A stretch of 64,000 bases of DNA from Sphingomonas oleivorans (GTDB lineage: Bacteria; Pseudomonadota; Alphaproteobacteria; Sphingomonadales; Sphingomonadaceae), in the NCBI RefSeq assembly GCF_003050615.1, contig NZ_NWBU01000010.1, forward strand, positions 343,165 through 407,164, read 5' to 3'. Positions 51,710 through 60,312 of this stretch are shown in pieces. The position numbers and the translations under genes are program-made. Under the pieces are notes generated by a model that saw only the letters and a list, made by a program, of their open reading frames with translations, did no database searches and had not been told where the DNA came from. Every line of letters begins with the position of its first letter. The stretch's first letter is position 1.

Positions 51710-52103
51710 CGGGAATGGCTCCCATCCGGCGCTCGACATCGATGCGCACGGTTTCGGTGAGGTCCGGGGTGCTGCCGGCAACCACGGCTTCGGCGACCAG
51801 GACCGTGCGTCCGTCGTGCGCCAGGCGCTGGACGGACGCCTCGACCGCCTGGAGGTAGGCTTGCACCCGCTGCTTGGTTTCTTCCGGCGGCCGCCCGGTG
51901 CGAGCTTCGGCTTCGATGAAGTCGCCCATGATGCGGCTCAGTTGCACCGTCACGACCTCGCGCTTCCGCAGATCGAGGAGTGATTGGGTCGCCCAGACTC
52001 CCCAGAGGGTTGAACCGAGCATGCTCAACGCAAGCGCAATCGCAGTTAGGTTGAGCCCCGAAAACCGCCTCGAAATGCTTGATGTTGCCAGAATGTTCTT
52101 CAC
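51696..52103 (-). CDS. trbI: Type-F conjugative transfer protein TrbI
   Basis: A 135-residue inner-membrane protein with one N-terminal span (GLNLTAIALALSMLGSTLWG) and a periplasmic helical part (LDLRKREVVTVQLSRIMGDF, ETKQRVQAYLQAVEASVQRL), as in TrbI of F-type systems, which influences pilus retraction and length. The start is GTG 52101-52103 with GGAGG, overlapping the previous stop as GTGA. Family length is 128 in F. Confidence 0.85.
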   Translation of the reverse strand: MKNILATSSISRRFSGLNLTAIALALSMLGSTLWGVWATQSLLDLRKREVVTVQLSRIMGDFIEAEARTGRPPEETKQRVQAYLQAVEASVQRLAHDGRTVLVAEAVVAGSTPDLTETVRIDVERRMGAIPDARR

Positions 52104-52495
52104 AGCTTTTCCTCCCGGAGTCCTTCGGCGATCTCGTTGAGAAAGCGCGGCATGCGCCAGATCGCGATCAGCGTGGCGAGACCTACGGCTGCGAACTTGA
52201 GCTCTTCGACGAAGCTGGACTGCCGAACGGGGTCGGCGGACAGAAAGCGGTCCGCGAGATTGGCGATTTGCGCGAACAAGAGATCCATGCTGCCGCCCGA
52301 AATCATCAGGAAGAACAGCAGCGGCAGGCCGAGCGTCATCAGATAGGTCGAGCCTAGAAAGCCGCCCGCCTTCACGAGAATGTAGCAGGTGTCAGCGGCG
52401 TGGTGGCGCCAGGTTTTGCCGGGCGGAAGGTCGAGATCTTCGTCCAGCGGGGCATCCTGTGCCCGGTCGAAGGGGGTGACGACATGGAGAGGCAT
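52100..52495 (-). CDS. Uncharacterised membrane protein in the tra operon
   Basis: A 131-residue protein between traC and trbI, a place occupied by no conserved gene in F. It has a charged N-terminus (PFDRAQDAPLDEDLDLPPGK), two membrane segments (LVKAGGFLGSTYLMTLGLPL running into LLFFLMISGG, and FAAVGLATLIAIW) and a basic end. It overlaps trbI by four bases, so it must be translated with the operon. It may be an inner-membrane part of this lineage of the transfer channel or an exclusion factor. I do not recognise a named family. Confidence 0.8.
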   Translation of the reverse strand: MPLHVVTPFDRAQDAPLDEDLDLPPGKTWRHHAADTCYILVKAGGFLGSTYLMTLGLPLLFFLMISGGSMDLLFAQIANLADRFLSADPVRQSSFVEELKFAAVGLATLIAIWRMPRFLNEIAEGLREEKL

Positions 52496-52528
52496 GAAAA
52501 CGGGAATCCTTGATTGGGAGATGAAGTT

Positions 52529-55075
52529 TCAGGTGCGATTGGCGAAGGCGATCCGCTCGATCGCGTCGGCGAGCTGGTGGCCGCGGGCAATCTCCGCATC
52601 GATCGCGGCAAAGGTCTGGGGCGAACTTGAGAAGAGTGTCGCCGAGTAATCATCGAGCACGAGCCGGCCGATGGCCTCGGTCTCCGGCCCCTTGATGAAG
52701 ACCTCCGAATAGTCGCTGCCCGAGCGCTTGAGGCTGCGGATCAAGGTCTCGGTACGGTCGTCCATGTCTAGACGTTTCGACGCCTTGAAATCAGCGATGG
52801 TCTCGGGCTTCTGCTGGAGGATCAGCATCCAGTCGCTGTTCTCGAGTGCGGCCGTGGCGCCATCGGACTTGTAGTAGTCGTTGAGCGACTGGGTGGCGGT
52901 CGCAAGCGCGCCACCATATTTGCGGCAGGTGCGGGCATAGGTCTCGACGAACTCACCCATCGAGCCGCCCTTCAACATCGACCAGGCCTCGTCGATCAGC
53001 AGCAGCTTACGTGTCGAGCGCGGGCTGCGGGTCATCGCCTGGCTGGTCATGAACATGATGGCGGACAGGACGACGGCGCGCAGTTCCTCGCGGCTCGCAA
53101 GATCCGACATCTCGAACACCGTGAAGTCCGCATCGAGGTCGAGGCTCGCCTGACCTTCGAAGAAGGCACCGTAAGTGCCCCCTGCCGTGAAGGGGGCGAG
53201 GGCAGTGGCGAGATTGCCGGCAGCCTCAGTGCCGCGCGCAGCCAGAGCGTCGCCCACGCTGGTGATGCTCGCGTCGGCGCCATGTTCGTTCCAGACGGTA
53301 TTGACCGCCCGGTCGATGAGGCCGCGTTCGGTGTCGGTGAGCTTCGCACTGTGCCGGGCCATCTGGCCCACGATTGCCTTGATCATGCCAAAGCAGTCGA
53401 GACGGTAGTCCTCGTCCTCCTCGGCGCGGACGACATCGATCATCGAGAACGGATTGAGGCAAAACCCTGCCTTCATCGTGAACTCGACAAATCGTCCGCC
53501 CTGAAGCTTGACCGAATGCTCGAAGCTGCGGCCATCGTCGATGACCACCACCTGCGCGCCGGCTCCGCGCAGCGCCGCGCACATTTCCTGGAGCAGCACC
53601 GACTTGCCCGAACCTGACTTGCCGCAGATCGCGACATTGTGGTTGCCCGCTTCGTTCTCGAACGGCGACCAGAAGAAAGGCTGGCCGCGGCGGCCGACGA
53701 ACAGCAGGTGCGGGTGGGTGCTCCCCAGATATTCCCCCTGCATCGGGGCGATGTTGGCGGCCGTCGTCGACAGCACGGTCTTGAAGCGTTTCAGGCGCTC
53801 CATGTCTGCGCCGAGGCCATCGGCCAATGTCAGCGGCATGGCGGCGAGCAGACCCTGGACTTGAAGATAACGCTCGTCGGCAAGGTCCCAGCCTGCCGCC
53901 TTGTAGATCGACTTGATCGCCCGCTCGTGCCGGTCGCCATGGCCCAGCGGCGAGAAGGTCGTGAGACCGTAGAAGACCCGGACAAGCCGGCGGCCTTCCT
54001 GGAGTTCGGACTGAACGTGCTGCCACTCGGCAGCCTGCTCGCCGATCCGCGGCAGGAAGCGGGCGCTGCGTGTGCCCGCCAGGCTGGTCGTGCGCATGAA
54101 CTTGAACCCCGCTTTCGCCGCAGCGGCTTCCTGGTCGGGATAGACGAGGCAGAGCATGGTCGCGGTGGGACAGGGAAAACGCAGCTTGTCGGTGAAGAGA
54201 TCGCCGATCAGTCGCGCGCACTCCCACGGCGCCCAGCGCTGCGGCATGTTCCGTGACGCAAAATGCCTGACGTCGAAGGCATCGGGGTAGACGGTGCCGA
54301 TCTCGGGAACGCCGTCATTGATCTTGCCTGTCGCACGGAAACGCTCGGTCCTGAGCTGCATCCGGTCTTCGTGCACGACGAGTTCGATGTCGTGGCGGAT
54401 GGCCTGCGCGGCAATCGGATCGTTGGGATTGTAGGGAACCGCATCGTCTTGCGGCGCGGTCGTCGGCGAAGTCAGGTCGTCGATCACGCCGATGAGTTCT
54501 TGCGGTCCCACTTCGGCAACGCCGAGGTTCAGGGACTTCAGCATCGCGATGAGGCCGTCGCGGGTCTGCTTGAGCTCCTCGTTGCTGGTTGCCTTGGAAG
54601 CGGGAACGCCGACCGACACGATCACCTGATGGTGGCGGGCATGGAAGGGCGCATCTGCGGAACCCGACTGCCAGACGAGCCCGTAAAGCCGCTTTGCCCG
54701 GTGCCGGGCGATCGCCTCATAGACGCCGCCCTGAATATAACGCGGCGCGAACCATGGCGCGACAATCCGGCTGATCCGGGGGCTGGCGAGGTGCAGCACC
54801 TGGAGGCAGGCGCCCGCCGGAAGCCCTTCGGAAAAGAACTGGCCGAGGATTTCGCCTGTACGTTCGTCGGCCCCGATCAGCGGCGTCACCGAGAGGATGA
54901 AGCCCTTCGACCGTGCGTTGAAATAGAGCCGGCTATGCGGGTCGTAGACACGATAGGGCAGCCAGTCCGACAGCATGTCCAACATGAGGTGCGGACGGTC
55001 CTTCTCGGCATGTTCGGCATCGCCAAGCAGGCCGGAGAGCACGCGGTCGATAATCGACTTCAGCTTCTCGGCCAT
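52529..55075 (-). CDS. traC: Type IV secretion ATPase TraC
   Basis: An 848-residue VirB4-family ATPase that powers pilus assembly. Walker A is in ICGKSGSGKSVLLQEM near residue 467, Walker B in KLLLIDEAWSMLKGG near 695, and the ATQSLNDYY box and late DDRTETLIRSLKRSGSDYSE follow. The N-terminal part (LPYRVYDPHSRLYFNARSKG) is the TraC_F_IV domain. ATG 55073-55075 overlaps the traV stop as TGATG; GTG 55078 is an alternative with nearly the same spacing to AAGGA. F TraC is 875 residues. It is followed 33 bases later by the uncharacterised membrane gene. Confidence 0.95.
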   Translation of the reverse strand: MAEKLKSIIDRVLSGLLGDAEHAEKDRPHLMLDMLSDWLPYRVYDPHSRLYFNARSKGFILSVTPLIGADERTGEILGQFFSEGLPAGACLQVLHLASPRISRIVAPWFAPRYIQGGVYEAIARHRAKRLYGLVWQSGSADAPFHARHHQVIVSVGVPASKATSNEELKQTRDGLIAMLKSLNLGVAEVGPQELIGVIDDLTSPTTAPQDDAVPYNPNDPIAAQAIRHDIELVVHEDRMQLRTERFRATGKINDGVPEIGTVYPDAFDVRHFASRNMPQRWAPWECARLIGDLFTDKLRFPCPTATMLCLVYPDQEAAAAKAGFKFMRTTSLAGTRSARFLPRIGEQAAEWQHVQSELQEGRRLVRVFYGLTTFSPLGHGDRHERAIKSIYKAAGWDLADERYLQVQGLLAAMPLTLADGLGADMERLKRFKTVLSTTAANIAPMQGEYLGSTHPHLLFVGRRGQPFFWSPFENEAGNHNVAICGKSGSGKSVLLQEMCAALRGAGAQVVVIDDGRSFEHSVKLQGGRFVEFTMKAGFCLNPFSMIDVVRAEEDEDYRLDCFGMIKAIVGQMARHSAKLTDTERGLIDRAVNTVWNEHGADASITSVGDALAARGTEAAGNLATALAPFTAGGTYGAFFEGQASLDLDADFTVFEMSDLASREELRAVVLSAIMFMTSQAMTRSPRSTRKLLLIDEAWSMLKGGSMGEFVETYARTCRKYGGALATATQSLNDYYKSDGATAALENSDWMLILQQKPETIADFKASKRLDMDDRTETLIRSLKRSGSDYSEVFIKGPETEAIGRLVLDDYSATLFSSSPQTFAAIDAEIARGHQLADAIERIAFANRT

Positions 55076-55869
55076 CACTTGTGATCCTTGTTGGGTGCGG
55101 CGGGCTCGGTGGTCTTGGCCGCGGAGTGCTTGGCGATCGCCGCCTGGATGGCCTCGATGCTTGGGAAGGTTGGCGATGCAGCCTGCCCAAGAGGCCGAGG
55201 GGTCCGATCATGCGGGGGAGGAGACATGTCGAACCCCTCGACCGCCGGTGCCTTGGCACCGGCTACGGCCTCGCGCGCCGTGGAGGGGAGGGCCAGCGGC
55301 GAGGCAACGGGGGAATCTAGGTTGGGCGGGGCGGCAAGCGAAAAGGGCGAGGATTGGGGTAGGGGATCGGCCCCTACGAGCGGTGCCGCATCGTCCTGTG
55401 CTGCATCCGCGTTCTGCGCGGGTTCTACGCTCGCCGCGTCAGCCTTTTGCTGAGCTGATTTGAGCTGGCGCCGCAACTGGCGCATCAGCGGCGGAGCGGT
55501 TTCCTCGCCCACCTTGCGCCGCAGTTCCGCGGCCCAACGCGGATTTTCGATAACAGTCCAGGCGACGGCTTCATCGTGAAGCGTCCCCGCCTCATCGACA
55601 TGCGCCGGAAACACGATCTTGAGGGTGCGCTCGGCCGTGCGTGTGGTGTCCCCGCCTGCAACCCCGGCCCGGACACGGGCGAGGTCATGCGGTACGGCGC
55701 CATCCTCGACCACAGCGGTGGCACGCGCATCGATCACGTGGGAGGGCGCGCAATCGCCCTTGGGCGCGCGGCAGGTGAAGTCCCCTTCGACATTGGTGCC
55801 GAAGGTCGCGCAGCCGCTGACCAGGGCCGCAAGGCAGGCGCAGGCGAGAAGGCGCAGGGGATTAGCCAT
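55075..55869 (-). CDS. traV: Type IV conjugative transfer lipoprotein TraV
   Basis: A 264-residue outer-membrane lipoprotein. The lipobox LVSGC (Cys20) follows a short signal; FTCRAPKGDCAPSH gives the two further conserved cysteines of TraV. The rest is long, Pro/Ala-rich and disordered, longer than F TraV (171). TraV anchors the TraK-TraB core complex in the outer membrane. The start overlaps dsbC by eight bases and the end is coupled to traC. Confidence 0.9.
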   Translation of the reverse strand: MANPLRLLACACLAALVSGCATFGTNVEGDFTCRAPKGDCAPSHVIDARATAVVEDGAVPHDLARVRAGVAGGDTTRTAERTLKIVFPAHVDEAGTLHDEAVAWTVIENPRWAAELRRKVGEETAPPLMRQLRRQLKSAQQKADAASVEPAQNADAAQDDAAPLVGADPLPQSSPFSLAAPPNLDSPVASPLALPSTAREAVAGAKAPAVEGFDMSPPPHDRTPRPLGQAASPTFPSIEAIQAAIAKHSAAKTTEPAAPNKDHK

Positions 55870-56743
55870 GAGTTTTGTCCTTTGTGATCGAGAGAGCAGC
55901 GGTGCCGCTCAGGAATGCCCGCAGCGCAGCCGCAGGGCGGAAACCTTCGAGGACGGCGCCGTCGGATGGCCGGACGATGACCGGGGTGCCGCCAAAGCCG
56001 TGGGCCTTGGCGAATGCCTCGTTGGCATCGAGCCCGCTTGTGTCGCAGGGCTTGGGGTTGGCGAGTGCCAGCCCTGAATAGGCCATGTGCAGCGCGACTT
56101 CGGGCCGGGCCGAGCAGATCACGCGCTCGGCATCCTTTCGGCTTTCCGCGCCGAAGATTGAAATCGGCCTTTCCTCGACCCGTGCGCCGATCGCCTTCAG
56201 CTCGGCTTCGAGCTTCTTGCAGTAGCCGCAGTGGAAGTCGGAGAAGACAACCACTCTGGGGCCGCCCGCCGGTCCCCAGCTAATCGCGCCGTTGGCGGGC
56301 AGCCCGGCCAACGGAACCCGGGTCGGCATGCTTGCGCGCTGTGGAGGAGGCGCATCCTCGTCGCCCGGGCGCCGGGCGGCACCTGCGGCGAGCAGGTCGG
56401 GATTGAGCGCCAGCAACCGGGCTGCCGTCAGGTCCTGGCGCGCCTCCATGTCATAAACCCGCCCGATGACGAGATATTTGGCCGCCCGATCGACGTAGAA
56501 GAGCGTCGACTTCGAAGCGACTTCGCATAGGCCGCCAAGGCCTTTGCAGTTGATCGCGTCGATCGGCGTCTTGGGCAGGCGCAGCTTGAGCGCTGCTCGC
56601 ACCTTGGCGGTGTCTGGGCCGCTTGCCGTCGAGGCGAGACTGGCCACGCCCCAGCCGGTGGCAGCAGACAGGGTAATGAGGGCGGCAATGCCTGCGGCCG
56701 GACGCAGCCAACGGCTTGTCCGTTGCTTGGGGGCTTCAATCAT
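55862..56743 (-). CDS. dsbC: DsbC-type thiol:disulphide isomerase
   Basis: A 293-residue periplasmic disulphide isomerase: N-terminal membrane anchor or signal (AAGIAALITLSAATGWGVAS), a DsbC dimerisation region (LFYVDRAAKYLVIGRVYDME) and a thioredoxin domain with CGYC in FSDFHCGYCKKLEAEL near residue 171 and the cis-proline in FGGTPVIVRPSDG. DsbC genes are regular parts of F-like tra operons in many plasmids and help fold cysteine-rich TraN, TraU and TraH. It overlaps traV and traB by a few bases. Confidence 0.93.
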   Translation of the reverse strand: MIEAPKQRTSRWLRPAAGIAALITLSAATGWGVASLASTASGPDTAKVRAALKLRLPKTPIDAINCKGLGGLCEVASKSTLFYVDRAAKYLVIGRVYDMEARQDLTAARLLALNPDLLAAGAARRPGDEDAPPPQRASMPTRVPLAGLPANGAISWGPAGGPRVVVFSDFHCGYCKKLEAELKAIGARVEERPISIFGAESRKDAERVICSARPEVALHMAYSGLALANPKPCDTSGLDANEAFAKAHGFGGTPVIVRPSDGAVLEGFRPAAALRAFLSGTAALSITKDKTHG

Positions 56744-58077
56744 CGGGAATTCCTCACGTAAACGCCGTCCAGAAAGACGATTTCGACATCGATGCCGGTC
56801 GGCATCTCGACGACGGGCTGGTATTGTTCGGCTCGCTCGATCAGATATTTGCTGACCGTATCGGCCGCGTCCGCCGCGCCCTGGCCGAGCCCGCCACCGA
56901 CAATGTCTCCGGCGGAAAGTTTGGAGCGACTGCCGTCGGGATTGGTGGTGACCCCGGAAAAGACGCTGTTCGAGTTGGCGGAGAAGCCCCGGCCGAACCC
57001 GCCGATGATCCCGGCGAGAAGCGCCTGGCTGACAAGACTGCCTTCACGGCTGACGACGCGCCCACGCACGCCGGACTTGCCGGCAAAGCTGATGAAGCCC
57101 TTGACCTCGGAGACGGCCACACGCCCACCGGGCTGGTCGCAGGTCATGCGCGCCAGCTTCACATAGACCTTCTCCGATGAGAGATCGCCGCGCGCCGCGC
57201 CATTGACCACACAGCCCTGGATGCGGGTTGTGAGCATCTTGCCGTTCTGCAGGACCGAGCGGGCAGGTCCCGTAATCCTGAGGACAACAGGAAGCGGGTC
57301 GGTCTGGCTGGCAACGCCGGCCGAAGCATCAACCCCAACGATCACGCGGGCTGATGCGTAGGAGTTGGGCGGCAGATAGTCGGGCGAATCCTCGACCACG
57401 ACCGGCGGAGCATCTGGCCTTGCCGCCTTCAAGCCGCCTGTGTTTGCCTTCTCCGAGGTAAAGCTCATCAGCTTCACTTCACCGGGAGAAGGGGCCATCG
57501 CCTCTCCGCCAACCGAAGTGCCGGCGCCCGCCTGCGGCGGCGTCGTTGTGCGGCCTCGCGCGTCATAGCCACCTGCCTGCGGGCCATAAGCCGGTGCAGG
57601 CGGTGTCGCCGCCGGGGCAGCGGGCTGGGCGGAAAGCCGGGACTTGAGGTCCGCATTCTCGGCCGAGATCGCATCGATCGCCGCCTGGCCATCGACCCGC
57701 ATCGCCTGGTTCTCGGATTTGAGGGCAGCAAGTTGGGCTTCGACTTCGGTGCGGGGGACCGCCGCATCCTTGAGAGCCTTCTGCTCGCGCGTCACCGCGT
57801 CGAGGCGGTTCCCATAGGTCGCGACAAATTCGCGCTGCGAAAGGTCGCGGTTGACGAGGCCTGCCGTTTCGATGGTCTGGGCCGCATTGGGATCGCTGGA
57901 CTTCGCCTTGTCGTCGCCGCCCAGGATGAACCAGCTCCCGCCGACCAGAGCAATCGCGCCGAGGGAGCCAAGGAGTAGCTTCTGTCGCCGTGCAGTGCGG
58001 GCGTTGAGTCCGGTCACTTCCGATGGCGAAGCAGGCTCGGCCTGCAGGGGCGCCGGTTGGTCTTGGGTGTCAGTCAT
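56740..58077 (-). CDS. traB: Conjugal transfer core protein TraB
   Basis: A 445-residue VirB10-like protein that spans both membranes. One inner-membrane span (KLLLGSLGAIALVGGSWFIL near residue 35) is followed by a coiled coil (VEAQLAALKSENQAMRVDGQ), a Pro/Gly-rich stretch (residues about 155-215), and the conserved beta-barrel domain (LPPNSYASARVIVGVDASAG, IQGCVVNGAARGDLSSEKVY, FVAGKSG-like FISFAGKSGVRGRVVSREGS). ATG 58077 starts at MTDTQDQPAP and overlaps traK by eight bases; the larger frame up to 58656 is out-of-frame traK sequence. F TraB is 475 residues. Confidence 0.93.
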   Translation of the reverse strand: MTDTQDQPAPLQAEPASPSEVTGLNARTARRQKLLLGSLGAIALVGGSWFILGGDDKAKSSDPNAAQTIETAGLVNRDLSQREFVATYGNRLDAVTREQKALKDAAVPRTEVEAQLAALKSENQAMRVDGQAAIDAISAENADLKSRLSAQPAAPAATPPAPAYGPQAGGYDARGRTTTPPQAGAGTSVGGEAMAPSPGEVKLMSFTSEKANTGGLKAARPDAPPVVVEDSPDYLPPNSYASARVIVGVDASAGVASQTDPLPVVLRITGPARSVLQNGKMLTTRIQGCVVNGAARGDLSSEKVYVKLARMTCDQPGGRVAVSEVKGFISFAGKSGVRGRVVSREGSLVSQALLAGIIGGFGRGFSANSNSVFSGVTTNPDGSRSKLSAGDIVGGGLGQGAADAADTVSKYLIERAEQYQPVVEMPTGIDVEIVFLDGVYVRNSR

Positions 58078-58822
58078 GGCTGCTCTCCCCATTCGCGCCG
58101 ACCACGAAGGCCGTCGTGCTGGTGCCGGGTTCGAGCACCGGGTTGGCGATCGAAACTGCGAGGGTGTCCTTAGGGGCGAGATCGCTCGCGCTGAGGGTAA
58201 GGCTTTTGCCGCCGCGGTTGGTGACGCGGATGACCTTTCCGGCGAGGCTTGCGCCGCGATAGTCGGCGACGAGCTGGATCTCGAGATTGCCGACCCGTGC
58301 CGGCAGGGCCGACGATTGCCGCACTTCGAAGCCTTCGATCGTCCGGTCATTGGCCATGGCCTGGACCAGGCGCACCGCACTGGTGGAGAACGGCGTTTCG
58401 CTTTCCCAGCGCGCGGCATCGCTCTTCGCGATCGCAGGGTTCGTGATGAAAATCTGCGCCGCAGGGATGCTCTCGATGCGGCAGGCGATCTTGTAGACGA
58501 ACCCCTTCTTGGTCGTGGCAAAGAAGCTGATTGACCTCGCCGCGTAGGTCTCTGGGACCGACACGTAGATGTCGCCGCGCAGCGGTTCATTGGTGACCGC
58601 GAAATCGTTGTACGGCGTGCCCGTAGAGATCTTCGAGACGCTGGCGAACTGATCATCGACCAAAGCGAACCGGGTCAGTTCGTGAGCCGAGACGGAGCAG
58701 TCGATGCCGGCGCCGTCGGCGGCCTGCTTGAACTGATCGGCAAATGCGGGATCGGCGATGAATGCCGCCATGGGCGCGAAGGCAAGAGCCAAGGCCCTTG
58801 TCCTGCGGGATCGATGAGCCAT
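58070..58822 (-). CDS. traK: Conjugal transfer core protein TraK
   Basis: A 250-residue secreted protein (signal peptide RALALAFAPMAAFIADPAFA) of the TraK/VirB9-like type that binds TraB and TraV in the outer-membrane core. Family-like segments are TPYNDFAVTNEPLRGDIYVS, ARSISFFATTKKGFVYKIAC and VTNRGGKSLTLSASDLAPKD. ATG 58820-58822 overlaps the traE stop as TGATG. Length is near F TraK (242). Confidence 0.9.
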   Translation of the reverse strand: MAHRSRRTRALALAFAPMAAFIADPAFADQFKQAADGAGIDCSVSAHELTRFALVDDQFASVSKISTGTPYNDFAVTNEPLRGDIYVSVPETYAARSISFFATTKKGFVYKIACRIESIPAAQIFITNPAIAKSDAARWESETPFSTSAVRLVQAMANDRTIEGFEVRQSSALPARVGNLEIQLVADYRGASLAGKVIRVTNRGGKSLTLSASDLAPKDTLAVSIANPVLEPGTSTTAFVVGANGESSHD

Positions 58823-59394
58823 CACTTGGCCTCCTTGGACTTGTCTTGTGGGGGAAGCTGGACGAAGCCCGAGAGTGCGAGGCGCAGCCCGCGATAGGTC
58901 CAGTTGAAGCGGAACCGGCGCTCGTCACTGGCGATGACCTGCGCGCCAACAAAGGTCTTGAGCGTTCCGCTCACCTCGGACGTCAGCCCCTTCGGATCCA
59001 CCGTCATCGAGCGAATGACGAAAGCCTGGGTGACATCCGAGCCGCGCTGTTCCTCGACGATGCGAACCAGGTCAGCCTTGAGGCTCCCGTAGCTGCCGGG
59101 ATCGGCGAGCTTCAGGATTTCGTTCATCCAATAGTCGAGACCCTCGGGGCTCCGGTTCAGGAGAACGAGTGCGGTGTCGCGGGTAACGAGTTCGAGATAA
59201 TCGGCCTGAACGCCTGCGCTGGTTACGGTCAGTTGCTTGGGCAGCGTCGGGAGCAGCACGACCTCGCGGTCGCGGGTCGCGGCAAGGCTTGTCGCGACGA
59301 CCAGTGCCAGGCCGAGACCAGTGCTGGTCAGCGCCAGGAGGTTGCGTTGGCGCAGCAGGGACTGCTGACGTTCATGCGAAATGTCGGCAAACAT
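58822..59394 (-). CDS. traE: Conjugal transfer protein TraE
   Basis: A 190-residue inner-membrane protein of the VirB8-like TraE family: a short cytoplasmic start (ISHERQQSLLRQRNLLALTS), one membrane helix (GLGLALVVATSLAA), then a periplasmic domain with PEGLDYWMNEILKLADPGSY and FRFNWTYRGLRLALSGFVQL. Size equals F TraE (188). It is 12 bases after traL and overlaps traK at the end. Confidence 0.92.
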   Translation of the reverse strand: MFADISHERQQSLLRQRNLLALTSTGLGLALVVATSLAATRDREVVLLPTLPKQLTVTSAGVQADYLELVTRDTALVLLNRSPEGLDYWMNEILKLADPGSYGSLKADLVRIVEEQRGSDVTQAFVIRSMTVDPKGLTSEVSGTLKTFVGAQVIASDERRFRFNWTYRGLRLALSGFVQLPPQDKSKEAK

Positions 59395-59406
59395 GGGTCT
59401 CTCCCC

Positions 59407-59694
59407 TCAACCGGCAAGCAGGCGGCAGTGGGAAGGCGGCGTCGACCTCAGGCCCAGAAATCCGGCCGGCAGATACCAATATGCGGCATGGGCTACCCAG
59501 GAGCTGGCGCGTCCTGCTTTTGCCTTTCGCAGCGCGAACCAGGCGCCGAAGGCGACAACAATGCCGATGAAGATATGCTGGCTGAGGATTCCCCAGGTGA
59601 AGGGGACAATCATCCCGGCAAACTCGTCGATGGTCCAGAAGCCGATGAGCTCTGGATCGTCGAGCCGACGGGGAATGATGTAGGGGTCCGTCAT
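59407..59694 (-). CDS. traL: Conjugal transfer pilus protein TraL
   Basis: A 95-residue TraL with IPRRLDDPELIGFWTIDEFA near the N-terminus and two hydrophobic segments (GMIVPFTWGILSQHIFIGIV, continuing, and HAAYWYLPAGFL). TraL is the VirB3-like inner-membrane subunit in F-type systems. Length matches F TraL (91). Located between traA and traE as in F; 27 bases after the pilin gene. Confidence 0.9.
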   Translation of the reverse strand: MTDPYIIPRRLDDPELIGFWTIDEFAGMIVPFTWGILSQHIFIGIVVAFGAWFALRKAKAGRASSWVAHAAYWYLPAGFLGLRSTPPSHCRLLAG

Positions 59695-59721
59695 GACGAC
59701 GCGCCTTCCCGTGCCCGACCG

Positions 59722-60051
59722 TCAGATGACCGCGGTCACGACCGAAGTGACGATCGGGACACCCGTGCCGACGCCGATGCCGACACCGACCGGAACCGCG
59801 ACCTGCCCGAGCGAGAAGCGCCCCGAAGCGAGGCCGATCAGGCCGCCCGCGAGGCTGAGGACGGTGATGATCTTGCCGCCCGAGCCTTCGAGAAAGTCCG
59901 TGAACTTGGTCAGCGCCGGGGTGAAGGTCGTGTCGGCGCCGGCATAGGCAGCGCTGGCGGCGAGTGCGGCCAAGGCAACGGGAATGGCAAGATTGATGGC
60001 CTTGCCGAGGCCATTGGCACCGATGCGCCGGGGGAGGGTGAGGGACTGCAT
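59722..60051 (-). CDS. traA: Pilin precursor TraA
   Basis: A 109-residue F-type propilin, the first gene of the tra operon. A long leader of about 37 residues ends in AASAAYA, giving a mature pilin of about 72 residues starting GADTTF, close to the 70 residues of F pilin. The mature part has two hydrophobic helices (KIITVLSLAGGLIGLASG and VAVPVGVGIGVGTGVPIVTS) with a short basic loop, the pilin pattern. The S26 peptidase in the operon may mature it. GGAG precedes the ATG, with CTCC four bases before it, forming a small hairpin. The promoter region carries TAGGAAA repeats like those at the S24 repressor. Confidence 0.88.
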   Translation of the reverse strand: MQSLTLPRRIGANGLGKAINLAIPVALAALAASAAYAGADTTFTPALTKFTDFLEGSGGKIITVLSLAGGLIGLASGRFSLGQVAVPVGVGIGVGTGVPIVTSVVTAVI

Positions 60052-60071
60052 ATGGAGCTCCGTCTGGAGGG

Positions 60072-60107
60072 GTGAACACAGCGTCTTTCGTTCGCTGTGT
60101 GTTCCAC
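60072..60107 (-). promoter_or_regulatory. Inverted repeat in the traA leader
   Basis: GTGAACACAGCG (60072-60083) faces CGCTGTGTGTTCCAC (60093-60107), an imperfect inverted repeat with a nine-base spacer, 20 bases before traA. It lacks a T-run, so an operator or mRNA structure is more likely than a terminator. Confidence 0.4.
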
Positions 60108-60114
60108 ATGCATC

Positions 60115-60134
60115 TAGGAAATCGTTGTAGGAAA
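60115..60134. promoter_or_regulatory. TAGGAAA direct repeat upstream of the tra operon
   Basis: TAGGAAA occurs at 60115-60121 and 60128-60134, 13 bases apart. The same half-site forms the palindromic operators at the S24 repressor (17610-17654). Located about 65-80 bases before traA, probably within its promoter, so it may be where the repressor controls transfer. Binding is inferred from the shared motif. Confidence 0.5.
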
Positions 60135-60312
60135 GGCCGGCGCGTTCAACCTGCCTCTTGGCGGAAGAATATGGACGGATCGATTTGATGTTGTCGGCGT
60201 GTTTGGCTGAAAACAGCGGATATTCCGTTAGATTGTGACGGAGTTTTCCAGCCTTACCCGCGTCGATCGCCGACGACTCGAGGTCTGAGACCGATTCGCC
60301 TATAAACGAGAT

